DNA of 64,000 bases from NCBI GenBank assembly GCA_947486185.1, contig CANKTH010000006.1:17635-81634 (forward strand), in the 5' to 3' direction. Below are positions 25,601 to 34,748 of the stretch, in pieces. This stretch comes from Deltaproteobacteria bacterium. GTDB lineage: Bacteria; Myxococcota_A; UBA796; SXON01. The notes beneath the pieces are model-generated. The model ran no database searches. It worked only from the letters and a program-made list of their open reading frames with translations, and had not been told where the DNA came from. The position numbers and the translations under genes are program-made. Every line of letters begins with the position of its first letter. Position 1 is the first letter of the stretch.

Positions 25601-28338
25601 GGCGGTGGTGGTGGTCCTCGATGGAGGACGAGGGCTCGACGCCACGGCCGGACAAGCCGACCGAAATCGCGGTTTCCCTGCCCGAAAAGGTGAGCGTTGG
25701 CAACGAGGTGCCGGTGGAGCTGATGGCGCCCTACGCCGGCCGACTGTTGATCTCGGTCGAGACCGACACCGTGCTGCAGTGGGCGTGGAAGGACGTCAAG
25801 GCCGGCCCGGTGAGCTGGGCGTTCAAGCTTGGGACCTTCGCCCCCAACGTCTATGTCTCGGCCCTCTTGATCAAGGATCCGCACCTGGAGTCGGCCGAAG
25901 CTTTCTTGCCGGATCGTGCCTACGGCAACGCCAGCGTCAAGGTCGAGCCCGTCAACTTCGTCCAGAAGCTGGACCTCAGCGTGCCGCCGGATGTGAAGCC
26001 CGGTGAAAAGCTGAAGATTGGCATCGATGTGGGGCCTGGGAGCGGCCCGAGCTGGGTGACCGTCGCCGCGATCGACGAGGGCATCCTGTCGCTCACCCGG
26101 TACAAGGACCCCAACCCCGAAGAGGCGATCTTCCGGCGCCGCGCGCTCGGGGTCGAGAGCTACGAGACCATAGGTTGGACCATGCTCTTTTCACCCGGCG
26201 GCCCGTCGAGCCGGACGGGCGGCGACGCCGAAGGCGCCAACAAACGGGTGTCGATGGTCAAGCCCGTCTCCCTCTGGTCCGGACTGGTGGAGATCCCGGC
26301 GAGCGGCAAGGCAGAAGTGAGCTTCGACATCCCTCGTTATCGGGGCGAGCTTCGAGTCATGGCGGTGAGCGGCTCCGCCGGCCGGATGGGACACGCGAGC
26401 GCGCGCGTCACGGTCAAGGAGCCCCTCGTGCTCCAGACGACCGTGCCGCGTTTCCTGGTCGCGGGAGACGCGGTCGAGATCCCGGTGTTCGTGGCGAACA
26501 TGACCGGGAAGCCCACCGACGTGACGGTCAAGCTCAACGTAGAGGACCTCGGCCGGCGCCGAGACACCTGGCTCGTAGACGCGGTGGCGGCGCCCCTCGG
26601 GCCCCCGCTGGGCGTAAGCGGCGCCCAGGAGGGCAAGCTCTCGCTCAAAGCCGACGCGAACGCAACTGCGGTGTTTCGCCTGCAGGCGGATCGGGCGCCG
26701 TCGGTAGCGCGCGTACGTGTGGTAGCCAGCGGCGGCGGCCACAGCAGCGTGGAGGAGCTGGAGATCCCGGTCGTCGCGGCGGAGCCTGAGATGCGGCGCA
26801 CCACCCGCCTGGCGTTGGATCGCCAGTCAGTGTCACTCTCCGAGCCGCTGAAAGGTTGGGTGCCCGGGAGCGACCGTACCACCGTCTGGGTGACGCGGAA
26901 CCCCTACGCCGAGGCCCTGGGGCATCTCCGGCATCTGGTCCGTTACCCCTACGGTTGTATCGAACAGACCACGTCCTCGACCCGGCCGCTGCTCTACGTC
27001 TCCAAGCTGGTCTCCAACCTGGACCCGGCGCTCCTGTCAGACGGGAAGTTGGAAGAGATGGTCCAACGAGGCATTGATCGCGTGCTCTCGATGCAGACTG
27101 CCTCCGGCGGCTTCGCCTACTGGCCGGGCGGCGTCGAACCGACCCCCTGGGGCTCGGTGTACGGCACCAACCTGCTGTTGGACGCCAAGGACGCCGGTTA
27201 TCCGGTGCCCGAGAGCGGACTGGCCGATGCGCTGGACTATCTTGGGCGGCTTGCCGACAACCGCGGGGTCGGGAATACGGATCGCGCCTACGCCCACTTT
27301 CTGTTGGCCCGCGCAGGGAAGGCCCGCGTCAAACAGGCCGAACAGTTGCTTGAGTCGCTCGGCAAGGGCGCCTACGAAGAGGAGCAGTACCTGCTGCGCG
27401 CCGCGGTGTGGCTCGGCGGTGACCGGCGGCACGAAGCGGCCCTCAAGAAGGTGCCGGTTGGACCGATCACGATGCGGCGGCATTACGGGTGGAGCTTCTG
27501 GTCCGACTTGCGGGAACGCGCGTTGATCCTCTCGACCTACCGCGACCTCTTCGGCACGCAAGGCGGAGGCGAGCTGGCCGACGCGGTGTACGGCGCGTTG
27601 ACGCGGAGCCGCAGCGGGCACTACAACACTCAGGAGCTCGCCTGGGGGATCACCGGACTCGGCAAGTCGGTCGGCGAGCCGGGAGCTGCGGTTGACGCAA
27701 CCCTCAAGGTCGCCGGCAAGACGATGGCGCCCAAGACCACTGGCAAAGGCTCTGAACCCACCTGGAACCTCTATCGTGCCGCCGACCAGGACCTCAATCT
27801 CACCCTGGCGGCGGCGCCGGCCGACCCGCTGTATGCGGTGGTCACGGTCGAAGGAAACCGGCTTGACTCCAAGGCTCCGGTTGGCGGCGTGGGGCTCGCA
27901 GTCGACCGTTCGGTGCGTGACGCCAAAGGCGACCCACTCGGGGGCCAACACGAGCTCGGCGACATGGTGTACGTCGAGCTCTCGGTCACCAACCGCACGC
28001 GGGAGCAGCTCCCCAACCTCGCGCTGGTCGACCGTATCCCCTCGGGCTTCGAGATCGAAAATCCCCGGCTTGGGCGAGGCGCGCTCCCCGAATGGGCCGA
28101 CCCGGACACCACCTGGACCGTCGCCCACATGAACGTCCGTGACGACCGGCTGGAGCTCTTCGGCGAGCTCAATCCCGGCGAGACGCGGACCTACGTCTAC
28201 GCCGTCCGCGCCGTGACCGCCGGCACCTTCACGTGGCCCGAGACGGCGATGGAGCAGATGTACGACCCCGAGCTCTGGGCCCGTGAAGCGGGCGGTCCGG
28301 TGAAGGTGGTGGGGCCGTGGACCAACGAGGTCTGGTGA
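22663..28338 (+). CDS. Bacterial alpha-2-macroglobulin lipoprotein
   Basis: 1891 aa. Lipobox LGAC at Cys14. Bacterial A2Ms are periplasmic protease traps: bait cleavage exposes a thioester that captures the protease. Seen here: MG1/MG2-like strands in the first 600 residues, PDRGVYRPGETAHIGLLLRG (MG2 start) near 640, the thioester motif YGCIEQT near residue 1430 (Cys and Gln both present), followed by the alpha-helical toroid with repeated aromatic helices (TASGGFAYWPGG, YAHFLLARAGKARVKQ), and a C-terminal receptor-binding-like domain with DRIPSGFEIENPR. The neighbouring pbpC overlaps its end, the classical arrangement for this type. Confidence 0.95.
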   Translation: MRFVSLLFLSLGACDGGTRAPDAGETRNDAAEVAGPVEVAPDAIAIRVLAEADSLAHGVMIHAGSVLFEDPVAGAVATDVEVELTPPVKGQWKVEDAWTVRFEPEEPFKPATSYTVAVKRLPPGEDGAPRAPTADWTRVFETPSFTFLRGTLREWQKRDQRAVVDLAFSGPVKADEVAAVLKLEAEGLPIERWEVSTGSSASHVRISFPFSAALAAKGVEVKLAVGPVSMAGHTARSRPAEASVTIDDRAPPVDIRAVVVKEGANGHYLEVYCDDGAVETKRHWWDRDTWDDYYVSTRCEFDEDSIARSVHFSPATSFTTAPGVAGFRIFGDFHQGDWSIRIDSGATTVDGGRLPAVYEADVKIPHRKSALSIGSGGRYLPRSAWQSLAVTHTNVDRASLSVRHVPAENLVFWMSGSESADQRSSNVVLTTTVPLRGPVNTSTTSWIDLASLLPDPQPGLYQLSLHQLPPEKDPKKDKAAQEAAEPAEADTGSRPTPTRSGTDPYEGNARSTARVLRTNLHLIAKTTAAGPDEADHAQVVVWVVDVHDNRPVADAEIRLVRPSGKTMGRCRSDTTGNCRIEIVPDPHDSTPPIGLIATHGDDLSYLRYQDLRIDVPETSGLAYQASQAWLASVYPDRGVYRPGETAHIGLLLRGREYTAPAEPVPVVVKLYDPSGKEAKKKVVTTNAAGMATLDLPFGDYATTGSWRVEAVVAHATVGEAKFNVEEFVPERLRVEASLPRGDFSLTDSVDVSVTAAWLFGGQATGSRVEAECRIEASSFSPKNNKTFHYGPATIDDGRKPRPIPLGSVEAEVDEEGKASLTCPPIRNAAALTGPGQVTAQIAVFEGESGRSTTQQASGAVHPDSYYLGLRTSTQKARAGRNFRVDGVVVDWSGNTQPKATSAIDLEFYRLEEEYSWTWNEATHDSEYRRSLHRALERRERVTVADGTFTLDLKPGQDAAGYLVVVSSGKTRTELHVPGFGRWWWSSMEDEGSTPRPDKPTEIAVSLPEKVSVGNEVPVELMAPYAGRLLISVETDTVLQWAWKDVKAGPVSWAFKLGTFAPNVYVSALLIKDPHLESAEAFLPDRAYGNASVKVEPVNFVQKLDLSVPPDVKPGEKLKIGIDVGPGSGPSWVTVAAIDEGILSLTRYKDPNPEEAIFRRRALGVESYETIGWTMLFSPGGPSSRTGGDAEGANKRVSMVKPVSLWSGLVEIPASGKAEVSFDIPRYRGELRVMAVSGSAGRMGHASARVTVKEPLVLQTTVPRFLVAGDAVEIPVFVANMTGKPTDVTVKLNVEDLGRRRDTWLVDAVAAPLGPPLGVSGAQEGKLSLKADANATAVFRLQADRAPSVARVRVVASGGGHSSVEELEIPVVAAEPEMRRTTRLALDRQSVSLSEPLKGWVPGSDRTTVWVTRNPYAEALGHLRHLVRYPYGCIEQTTSSTRPLLYVSKLVSNLDPALLSDGKLEEMVQRGIDRVLSMQTASGGFAYWPGGVEPTPWGSVYGTNLLLDAKDAGYPVPESGLADALDYLGRLADNRGVGNTDRAYAHFLLARAGKARVKQAEQLLESLGKGAYEEEQYLLRAAVWLGGDRRHEAALKKVPVGPITMRRHYGWSFWSDLRERALILSTYRDLFGTQGGGELADAVYGALTRSRSGHYNTQELAWGITGLGKSVGEPGAAVDATLKVAGKTMAPKTTGKGSEPTWNLYRAADQDLNLTLAAAPADPLYAVVTVEGNRLDSKAPVGGVGLAVDRSVRDAKGDPLGGQHELGDMVYVELSVTNRTREQLPNLALVDRIPSGFEIENPRLGRGALPEWADPDTTWTVAHMNVRDDRLELFGELNPGETRTYVYAVRAVTAGTFTWPETAMEQMYDPELWAREAGGPVKVVGPWTNEVW

Positions 28339-30674
28339 CCGGAGGCCCCGCCCGACGCGCGGCATGGGTGGTAGGCGGGTTGTTCGTAGCTTTGCTGGCG
28401 GGGCTCTCGCTCTGGCCGCTGCCCGCGGGGCTCGGCGCCCCCAACTCGCCGGTGTTGGTCTTCTCGGACGGCAGCACCGCCTCGGTGGCGCTGTCGCCCG
28501 ACGAAAAGTGGAGGATACAAGCCTCTCTTGACCGGGTGGACCCCGACTACGTCTCCGCCCTGACCTTCCTTGAGGATCGACGTTTTCGCCTCCACCCCGG
28601 GGTGGACCCGGCGGCAGTGCTTCGCGCCACCGTTCAGAACCTGGGGGCCGGCGGCGTGGTGTCAGGTGCCTCGACGCTCACGATGCAGCTCGCGCGTATG
28701 CTCGAACCTCGGCCGCGTACGCTTACTTCCAAGCTAGTTGAAGCGACTCGCGCGCTTCAGCTGGAGCTCCGGCTCGACAAGAACACGGTTCTGGCGGCGT
28801 ACCTCACGCGCGTGCCCTACGGCCGTAACGTGGAGGGAATCGAGGCCGCCGCACTCGCTTATTTCGGGCACGACGCCGGAGCGCTCTCCCCCGTCGAGAT
28901 CTGCACGCTGCTCGCGGTGCCGCAGAACCCCAACCGGCGGTACCCCCACCCGGACAACCAGCAGCGCCTCAAGGCCACCCGCGACGACATCGCGAAGCGC
29001 CTCGTGGAGGCACGGTTCTTCACCGACCTCCCCGACGCGCTCGGCGTGATCACCGCCACGCCGGTGCCCACGCGCCTCCTCCCCCCACCGCGCTTCGCGC
29101 CGCACGCCGCGGTATGGATGCGTCGGCAGTCCGGTGGCGCCGAGCGCGTAGAGACCACCCTCGACCGGGGGCTGCAGCTCAGGGTCGAGGCGAGGCTCGC
29201 GCAGCAACATCCTGAACTTCAACGCCAGGGCATTCACAACGCCGCCGTCGTGGTGCTCGACCACCGGAGCGGCGAACTCCGTGCCCTCGTCGGCAACCCC
29301 GACTTCTGGGACAAAGAGCATGGCGGCCAGATCATCGGCTTTGACGTTCCGCGCTCGCCTGGCTCGACGCTCAAGCCCTTGGTGTACGCGCTGGCGATCG
29401 ACCAGGGTCAGGCGCTGCCCTCGTTCCTCGTGGCGGATGTTCCCGTACGATATGGCAGTTATTCCCCTGAAAACTACGATGGCAGCTGGGCAGGGATGGT
29501 GACGCTGCAAGACGCGCTCGCCCGCTCCTTGAACATCCCCTTCGTCAACCTGCTTCAGAAGGTGGGGGTGGAGCGGATGTTGGGCCTGCTCCGCGACGGG
29601 GGTGTGCGCTCGCTCTCGACCGTCCCCGGATTCTACGGGTTGTCCGCCGTGGTCGGCGGCCTTGAGCTCACGCCGTTGGAGCTGGCGGGGCTCTACGCCG
29701 CCCTGGCCGACGGGGGCCGCCACCGCCCGCTCAGGTGGCGGCGCAGCGGGTCTGGGCAAGCGGAGAGCCGAGAGTCAAGGGCGCTCTTCTCCGAGGGCTC
29801 GAGCTTCTTGACGCGGAAAACCCTCTCGCTCCGGGAGCGCCCCGATTTCCCGGAGCGCCGTGCGCTCGACGGGCGCGCACCACGGATCTCCTGGAAGACC
29901 GGCACCTCCTTCGGCAATCGTGACGCCTGGGCGGCCGGCTCGGGTAAGAGCCTCACCGCGGTGGTCTGGCTGGGGAACTTCGATCGGCGGTCGAGCCCGG
30001 CGCTCGTAGGCGCCGACGTAGCCGCGCCCCTGCTCTTCGATCTCTTGGAGGGGGCCCATGACAGTCACCGTGAGGCCGAGGTAACGCCCGACGAACTCGT
30101 GCCGGTGCAGCTCTGTCGGCTGTCGGGCCGTATCCCGGGGCGGGCGTGCCCCGAGCTGACCAGCGCCCCCGCTCGTGCTACGCGCGTCCCAACCGAGACC
30201 TGCCCGCTTCACGTCGAGGTCGAGCTCGACGAGGAGAGCGGCCTCGCCGTAGGGCCCCCCTGCCGCGCCGGCCGGAGCACACGTACGGCCCAGCTCGTGG
30301 CCTGGCCGCCGTCGGTGACCCGGTACCTCTCGCTCCACCACGCGTCCGAGCCGGCGGTCCCGGCCTACGCCCCGGACTGCGTGCCCCAGGGCGCCGCGCC
30401 CGACCTCCTGAGCCCGCGTGAAGGCGAGACGATCCTGCTCATTCCAGGACTTTCGGCCGACCAACAGGAGCTCGGGCTCGAAGCGGACGCCGCCACGCCG
30501 CTGACCCCGTTGACCTGGTTCATCAACGGTGAGCTGGTCGGCACCGCCCCGGCCCGGGACCGACTCTGGTGGGTCCCAAGGCTGGGCGCTCACACGCTCG
30601 TGGTGATGGACGCGGCGGGGCGCAGCGCGTCCGCAAATTTCATCGTGCGCCCTGGACTCTCGGGGGCTCGCTGA
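28335..30674 (+). CDS. pbpC: Penicillin-binding protein 1C (bifunctional glycosyltransferase/transpeptidase)
   Basis: 779 aa from GTG 28335, which overlaps the A2M stop as GTGA; GTG 28317 is an alternative start six codons upstream. An N-terminal membrane anchor follows RRAAWVV. The GT51 domain shows FLEDRRFRLHPGVDP (catalytic Glu in EDRRF) and GASTLTMQLARML. The transpeptidase domain has the SxxK motif SPGSTLKP near 342, SxN as SLNIP, and KTG as WKTGTS near 520. Residues from about 690 form the BiPBP_C domain typical of PBP1C (LLSPREGETI...WFINGELVG). It polymerises and cross-links peptidoglycan. Its coupling to A2M suggests repair of the wall at sites of attack. Confidence 0.95.
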   Translation: MTGGPARRAAWVVGGLFVALLAGLSLWPLPAGLGAPNSPVLVFSDGSTASVALSPDEKWRIQASLDRVDPDYVSALTFLEDRRFRLHPGVDPAAVLRATVQNLGAGGVVSGASTLTMQLARMLEPRPRTLTSKLVEATRALQLELRLDKNTVLAAYLTRVPYGRNVEGIEAAALAYFGHDAGALSPVEICTLLAVPQNPNRRYPHPDNQQRLKATRDDIAKRLVEARFFTDLPDALGVITATPVPTRLLPPPRFAPHAAVWMRRQSGGAERVETTLDRGLQLRVEARLAQQHPELQRQGIHNAAVVVLDHRSGELRALVGNPDFWDKEHGGQIIGFDVPRSPGSTLKPLVYALAIDQGQALPSFLVADVPVRYGSYSPENYDGSWAGMVTLQDALARSLNIPFVNLLQKVGVERMLGLLRDGGVRSLSTVPGFYGLSAVVGGLELTPLELAGLYAALADGGRHRPLRWRRSGSGQAESRESRALFSEGSSFLTRKTLSLRERPDFPERRALDGRAPRISWKTGTSFGNRDAWAAGSGKSLTAVVWLGNFDRRSSPALVGADVAAPLLFDLLEGAHDSHREAEVTPDELVPVQLCRLSGRIPGRACPELTSAPARATRVPTETCPLHVEVELDEESGLAVGPPCRAGRSTRTAQLVAWPPSVTRYLSLHHASEPAVPAYAPDCVPQGAAPDLLSPREGETILLIPGLSADQQELGLEADAATPLTPLTWFINGELVGTAPARDRLWWVPRLGAHTLVVMDAAGRSASANFIVRPGLSGAR

Positions 30675-30744
30675 GCGCCTCCGCGGGAGAAGCTCGCCGC
30701 AAACGCGACGGCGCGCTACCCCGGGGAGACCGACACGAGGGCAG

Positions 30745-31395
30745 ATGAGCTTCCTCCAGGGCCTGATCCGGGTATTTCTACCGAATGAGGTCAATTTTTT
30801 CAGGTACATCGAGGACGCCGCCGCTGCCGCCGATCAAGCTGCCCGCCTGTTCCGCGAGCTCGCGCATATCGAGGGCCGCGATGCGCGCCTCGTCCTGGTC
30901 GAGCGTATACGGGAGGCCGAACATATGGGGGACAAGGCCAAGAAAGAGATGGCCGATGCCCTCGACGCCACCTTTGTCACGCCGATCGACCGCGAGGATC
31001 TCTTCCACCTCGTCGGCTCCTTGGAGAGCGTGTCTGACTTTATCTCGGCTACCTCGAACCACCTCACGGTACACCAGATGGACAGCCTACCCGACGGCAC
31101 ACGTGAGCTCGCGGCAGTCCTCTGTAAAGCTACACAATCTCTGGCCGAGGCCGCCGGAATGCTTCGCACGCCCGAGCATTACGACAGAGCGCGCGCCTTG
31201 TGCCAATCCGTGCACTACCTTGAACACGAAGGTGACGTGATCTTCCGGCTCAGGCTGGGCGACCTGTTCGCCAACCAGAAAGACGCGATTCAGCTCATCA
31301 AGCACAAGGAGTTCTTGGAGGGGCTGGAGGACTCGATCGACCGCTGCGCCGGCGCCGCGACCGTGATCGAGGCCACCTGTATCAAACACGCGTGA
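30745..31395 (+). CDS. DUF47 (PhoU-like) accessory protein of the Pit phosphate transporter
   Basis: 216 aa, all-helical, beginning FLPNEVNFFRYIED and with paired acidic/His helices (EHMGDKAKKEM; TPIDREDLFHLVGSLE; HEGDVIFR) that in PhoU-like proteins bind metal clusters. TPIDREDIHxL is a signature of the DUF47/TIGR00153 family. The family pairs with Pit transporters and is thought to restrain phosphate uptake. The transporter starts 8 nt downstream, so they are one operon. Confidence 0.93.
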   Translation: MSFLQGLIRVFLPNEVNFFRYIEDAAAAADQAARLFRELAHIEGRDARLVLVERIREAEHMGDKAKKEMADALDATFVTPIDREDLFHLVGSLESVSDFISATSNHLTVHQMDSLPDGTRELAAVLCKATQSLAEAAGMLRTPEHYDRARALCQSVHYLEHEGDVIFRLRLGDLFANQKDAIQLIKHKEFLEGLEDSIDRCAGAATVIEATCIKHA

Positions 31396-31402
31396 GCGGG
31401 GA

Positions 31403-32446
31403 ATGACCACCCTCACCCTGCTCGTGCTCGTCGTGGTCTTCGCGTTGATCTTCGAGTTTGTCAACGGCTTCCACGACGCCGCCAACGCGATCGCCACCGT
31501 CGTGTCCACGGGCGTGCTCTCGCCGCGCGCTGCGGTGCTGATGGCGGCGACCCTCAATGTCCTGGGCGCTTTCTTGGGAACCGCGGTGGCCAGCACGATC
31601 GGCAAGGACCTGCTGGATCCGACGTCCGTGAGCCAACAGCTGGTGCTCTCCGGGCTGATTGCGGCGATCTCCTGGAACGTGCTCACCTGGTATTTCGGCA
31701 TTCCTTCCTCGTCCTCCCACGCGCTGGTGGGCGGACTGGTGGGCGGCGGCCTGGCCAGCCTCGGCCCCGATTCTATTCAGGCTACCGGGATTCAGAAGGT
31801 CCTGATCGCGTTGGTGGCGAGCCCGCTCTGTGGCTTCTTCGGGGCGTTGGTGCTCATGATCGGGAGCCTCTGGGTTGTGCGGCGGTGGCGGGCCTCGGTG
31901 GTCAACCGGGTGTTTCGACGGGCGCAGCTCCTGTCCGCGAGCTTTGTCGCGCTGTCCCATGGCCACAACGACGCACAGAAGGCCATGGGGGTCATCACCA
32001 TGGCCCTCGTCGCCTACCGGGCCAGCAGCCCCGAGATCGACCCCACATACGTATTCGCCTTTCCGGCCGTCGGCGGCGGAGATTTCTCGGTACCTGGCTG
32101 GACGGTGGTGACGTGCGCCTTGACCATGGGCCTGGGCACCGCAGCGGGGGGTTGGCGCATCGTCCATACGATGGGCTCCCGGATCTTCAAGCTGCGCCCC
32201 ATCCACGGTTTCTGCGCCGAGTCCGGAGCCGCCCTCGTGATCGGAGGAGCCTCGATCCTCGGCCTCCCGGTCTCCACCACGCACTGCATCACCTCATCGA
32301 TCATGGGCGCTGGCGCGACGACCCGGCTGTCCGCGGTGTCCTGGGGCGTCACACGCCGGATCTTGTGGGCGTGGTTCCTGACGATCCCTGCGTGCGCCGC
32401 GCTTGGCGCCCTGGCCTACGAGGCGCTGCTCGGGGCGGGCTTCTGA
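31403..32446 (+). CDS. pit: Low-affinity inorganic phosphate transporter, PiT family
   Basis: 347 aa, about ten hydrophobic segments. Both PiT signature repeats are present: GFHDAANAIATVVSTG near residue 24 in the first half and LSHGHNDAQKAMGVI near 188 in the second. WYFGIPSSSSHALVGG and LGLPVSTTHCITSSIMG are the matching second elements of each inverted repeat. The protein is an inner-membrane phosphate (or metal-phosphate) symporter driven by H+ or Na+. It sits directly behind its DUF47 partner and faces the molybdoenzyme gene tail to tail. Confidence 0.95.
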   Translation: MTTLTLLVLVVVFALIFEFVNGFHDAANAIATVVSTGVLSPRAAVLMAATLNVLGAFLGTAVASTIGKDLLDPTSVSQQLVLSGLIAAISWNVLTWYFGIPSSSSHALVGGLVGGGLASLGPDSIQATGIQKVLIALVASPLCGFFGALVLMIGSLWVVRRWRASVVNRVFRRAQLLSASFVALSHGHNDAQKAMGVITMALVAYRASSPEIDPTYVFAFPAVGGGDFSVPGWTVVTCALTMGLGTAAGGWRIVHTMGSRIFKLRPIHGFCAESGAALVIGGASILGLPVSTTHCITSSIMGAGATTRLSAVSWGVTRRILWAWFLTIPACAALGALAYEALLGAGF

Positions 32447-32468
32447 GCGGAGCGGCGAGCGCCGGGAC

Positions 32469-33494
32469 TCACTCCACCGTGAGGTTCCGTTCGAGAATTC
32501 CGCCCCAGCCACCCCGATCTGAGCCGTCCAGCTCCGGATCGCTGGTCTGACCGTCCGCGGCCGTGACACGCACCCGCAGCGTGTGGTCGCCCAAGCCGGC
32601 GTCCCAGCGGTGACACCACAAGGTCCACACCGAAGCCCCTCCGTGGGCCAGCTCCACCTCGACCCAGGGGCCCTCATCGATCTGCACCTCCACCCGGCTG
32701 ATCGGCACCTCGCCGCAAAATGCCGCTCCTACCAGGTAGACCGTGCCCGTACGTACCGTGTCCAACACGCCGGGCCACAACAAGAACGCACCCGGGCGTA
32801 CCGTACAGTCATCCGACCAGCCCGACGCCTCCCAGGTGCCCACGAGCGGCTCGGCCGACGGACGTACGCCAGTGATCCACTTCGGGTTCTTCATGCCGTA
32901 ACGCCCCGGAACCAGGAGTCGGGCCGGATAGCCGTGCGCCTCGGGGAGCGGCTCGCCGTTCATCTGCCAGACAAGCCAGATTTCCCGATCATCAAGGTCT
33001 GTGACTGGGATCTGTGTCTGGTAACCGTCGGCGCCGAAGAGATGGAGGTACCGTGCGGCGGAGTCGACGGTCACACCAAGCTGACTCAACACCTCCGCGA
33101 GCGGGAGCCCGGTCCAGATGGTGTTGCTGATCGCCGGATAACTCGGACCCGCGCTGACACAGACCAGCGTGTGTTCACGCTCTCGCCCGGGCAGCGCCTG
33201 CAGCGCCGGGTGGTCCAGGCGAACGGGCGACGACACCAGCCCGTCGATCGTCAACGCCCAGCTCTCCGCCTCTACCGCCCAGGATCCGCGGTAGGACGTG
33301 ATGTAGAACTCCTCGTTCGACGTGACCCGCGTGAGCGTACACTGTGTGCCATCGAGGGTCTCGCCGGCTAAGGGAGCGCCTCCGGCGGTGTCCCCGCTGT
33401 CCCACAACTTTCGAGGGGGATCGCAGGCGGGGAGCACGCTGATGCCGAAGGCCGCTGCGGCGCGGGTGAGGAGGGTGCGGCGTTGAAGGTCCAT
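32469..33494 (-). CDS. Exported sulfite-oxidase-type molybdopterin oxidoreductase
   Basis: 341 aa. The start has a twin-arginine pattern (RRTLLTRAAAAFG) and a Cys at 24 (LPAC), suggesting Tat export and perhaps a lipid anchor. Residues 60-220 match the Mo-pterin domain of the SUOX fold: WALTIDGLV, the Mo-ligand Cys112 in TLVCVSAG, TGLPLAEVL, YQTQIPV, LPEAHGYPARLLVPGRYG and KNPKWITGV. Residues 250-335 match the Mo-co dimerisation domain (VPISRVEVQIDEGPW, TLRVRVTAADG). SUOX-fold enzymes use Mo-molybdopterin without the guanine nucleotide. Substrate is unknown; no heme or cytochrome partner is adjacent. Confidence 0.88.
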   Translation of the reverse strand: MDLQRRTLLTRAAAAFGISVLPACDPPRKLWDSGDTAGGAPLAGETLDGTQCTLTRVTSNEEFYITSYRGSWAVEAESWALTIDGLVSSPVRLDHPALQALPGREREHTLVCVSAGPSYPAISNTIWTGLPLAEVLSQLGVTVDSAARYLHLFGADGYQTQIPVTDLDDREIWLVWQMNGEPLPEAHGYPARLLVPGRYGMKNPKWITGVRPSAEPLVGTWEASGWSDDCTVRPGAFLLWPGVLDTVRTGTVYLVGAAFCGEVPISRVEVQIDEGPWVEVELAHGGASVWTLWCHRWDAGLGDHTLRVRVTAADGQTSDPELDGSDRGGWGGILERNLTVE

Positions 33495-33530
33495 GGGCGA
33501 GGATACGGCCGCGTCCCCCTGGCGGTTACT

Positions 33531-34739
33531 TCAAGTCGACCGGGCAGACCCATTACGGCGGCGCCGAACGAAGAGGCCCGCGGCGCCAAGGGCGAGGAGG
33601 GCGAGCGGCGCGCCAACGTGGTCACACCGCGCCCCACCGCCGAGGAGGGCCGGGTTGGTGTCACACACATCGCCGATCAGGTCAGCATCGACGTCGGACT
33701 GGTCCAGGTTGGTGATCTCGGGACAGTTGTCACACAGGTCTCCCAGACCGTCGCCGTCGTTGTCGCTCTGGTCGTTGGCGAGCGCCGAGCAGTTGTCACA
33801 GACGTCGCCATAACCATCCTGATCGTTGTCGATCTGGTCGCTGTTGGAGACCCCCGAGCAGTTGTCGCACACGTCCCCGTAGACGTCGCCGTCGGCGTTA
33901 CCTTGGTCAGGGTCCACCGCGTCGGGACAGGCGTCACAGGTATCGCCGATGCCGTCGCCGTCCGTGTCGCTCTGGTCGGGGTTGAACACCGTCGTGCAGT
34001 TGTCACAACTGTCACCGATGCCGTCCCGATCCGCGTCCTCCTGCTCGTCGACCAGGGCAGGGCACTTGTCGCAGGCGTCGCCCACACCGTCACCGTCGGT
34101 GTCGGTCTGGTCTTCGTTGTACACCGGCGGACAGTTGTCACACTCGTCGCCGATGTAGTCCCCATCGCTGTCGTTCTGGTTGGTGTTGGGCTGCTCCAGA
34201 CAGTTGTCGCAAGCGTCGCCGATGGTGTCGAAATCACTGTCGAACTGATCTTCGTTGTCGTCGTAGGGGCAGTTGTCACAGCCGTCGCCCAGGGTATCGA
34301 GATCATTGTTGGTCTGGTCGTTGTTCTCCTCGGTGAGACAGTTGTCGCAGGCGTCGCCGACGTCGTCACAATCCGTGTCGGTCTGATCGATGTTGGGGAT
34401 GTCCGGGCAGTTGTCGCACGACATGACCAACACGAGATCCGGATAATCATCGTCGGGCGGGAAGGTGAGCACCCCGTCGGAGAGGCCGTCCGCGTCGACG
34501 TCGTAGCCGAACACCTCAACGAGGCAGCCGTAGGAGGTGTAGTCGAAGTAGTAGTCGGCGTTGGGCCAGGGAGTCCCGCTGGTGTCGGTATGGGCGAGGC
34601 ACTCCGGGTCGCTCATGTCGACGGGGATCTCGTTGTCGACATCGATGTTGTTACAGTTGAGATCCTGGGTGACGGTGGTATTGAGGCAATCCGCGCCGGC
34701 CGGCCCAATGAAAAAGGAAAGGAAAAATGCGGCGATCAC
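33531..34739 (-). CDS. Thrombospondin type 3 repeat protein with a MYXO-CTERM-like tail
   Basis: 402 aa with a signal peptide ([16 protein letters not shown]). About eleven repeats of the form DTDGDGxGDxCDNC, spaced 22-28 aa, span residues 130-370; each supplies Asp-rich Ca2+ loops and a Cys pair. The C-terminus has [21 protein letters not shown] then RRRR, the hydrophobic-plus-Arg pattern of MYXO-CTERM anchors, which are sorted to the cell surface in myxobacteria. The protein is probably an elongated calcium-stiffened surface stalk. It lies 9 nt downstream of the OmpA-family gene on the same strand, probably co-transcribed. Confidence 0.88.
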   Translation of the reverse strand: MIAAFFLSFFIGPAGADCLNTTVTQDLNCNNIDVDNEIPVDMSDPECLAHTDTSGTPWPNADYYFDYTSYGCLVEVFGYDVDADGLSDGVLTFPPDDDYPDLVLVMSCDNCPDIPNIDQTDTDCDDVGDACDNCLTEENNDQTNNDLDTLGDGCDNCPYDDNEDQFDSDFDTIGDACDNCLEQPNTNQNDSDGDYIGDECDNCPPVYNEDQTDTDGDGVGDACDKCPALVDEQEDADRDGIGDSCDNCTTVFNPDQSDTDGDGIGDTCDACPDAVDPDQGNADGDVYGDVCDNCSGVSNSDQIDNDQDGYGDVCDNCSALANDQSDNDGDGLGDLCDNCPEITNLDQSDVDADLIGDVCDTNPALLGGGARCDHVGAPLALLALGAAGLFVRRRRNGSARST

Positions 34740-34748
34740 GGCGGCCTC

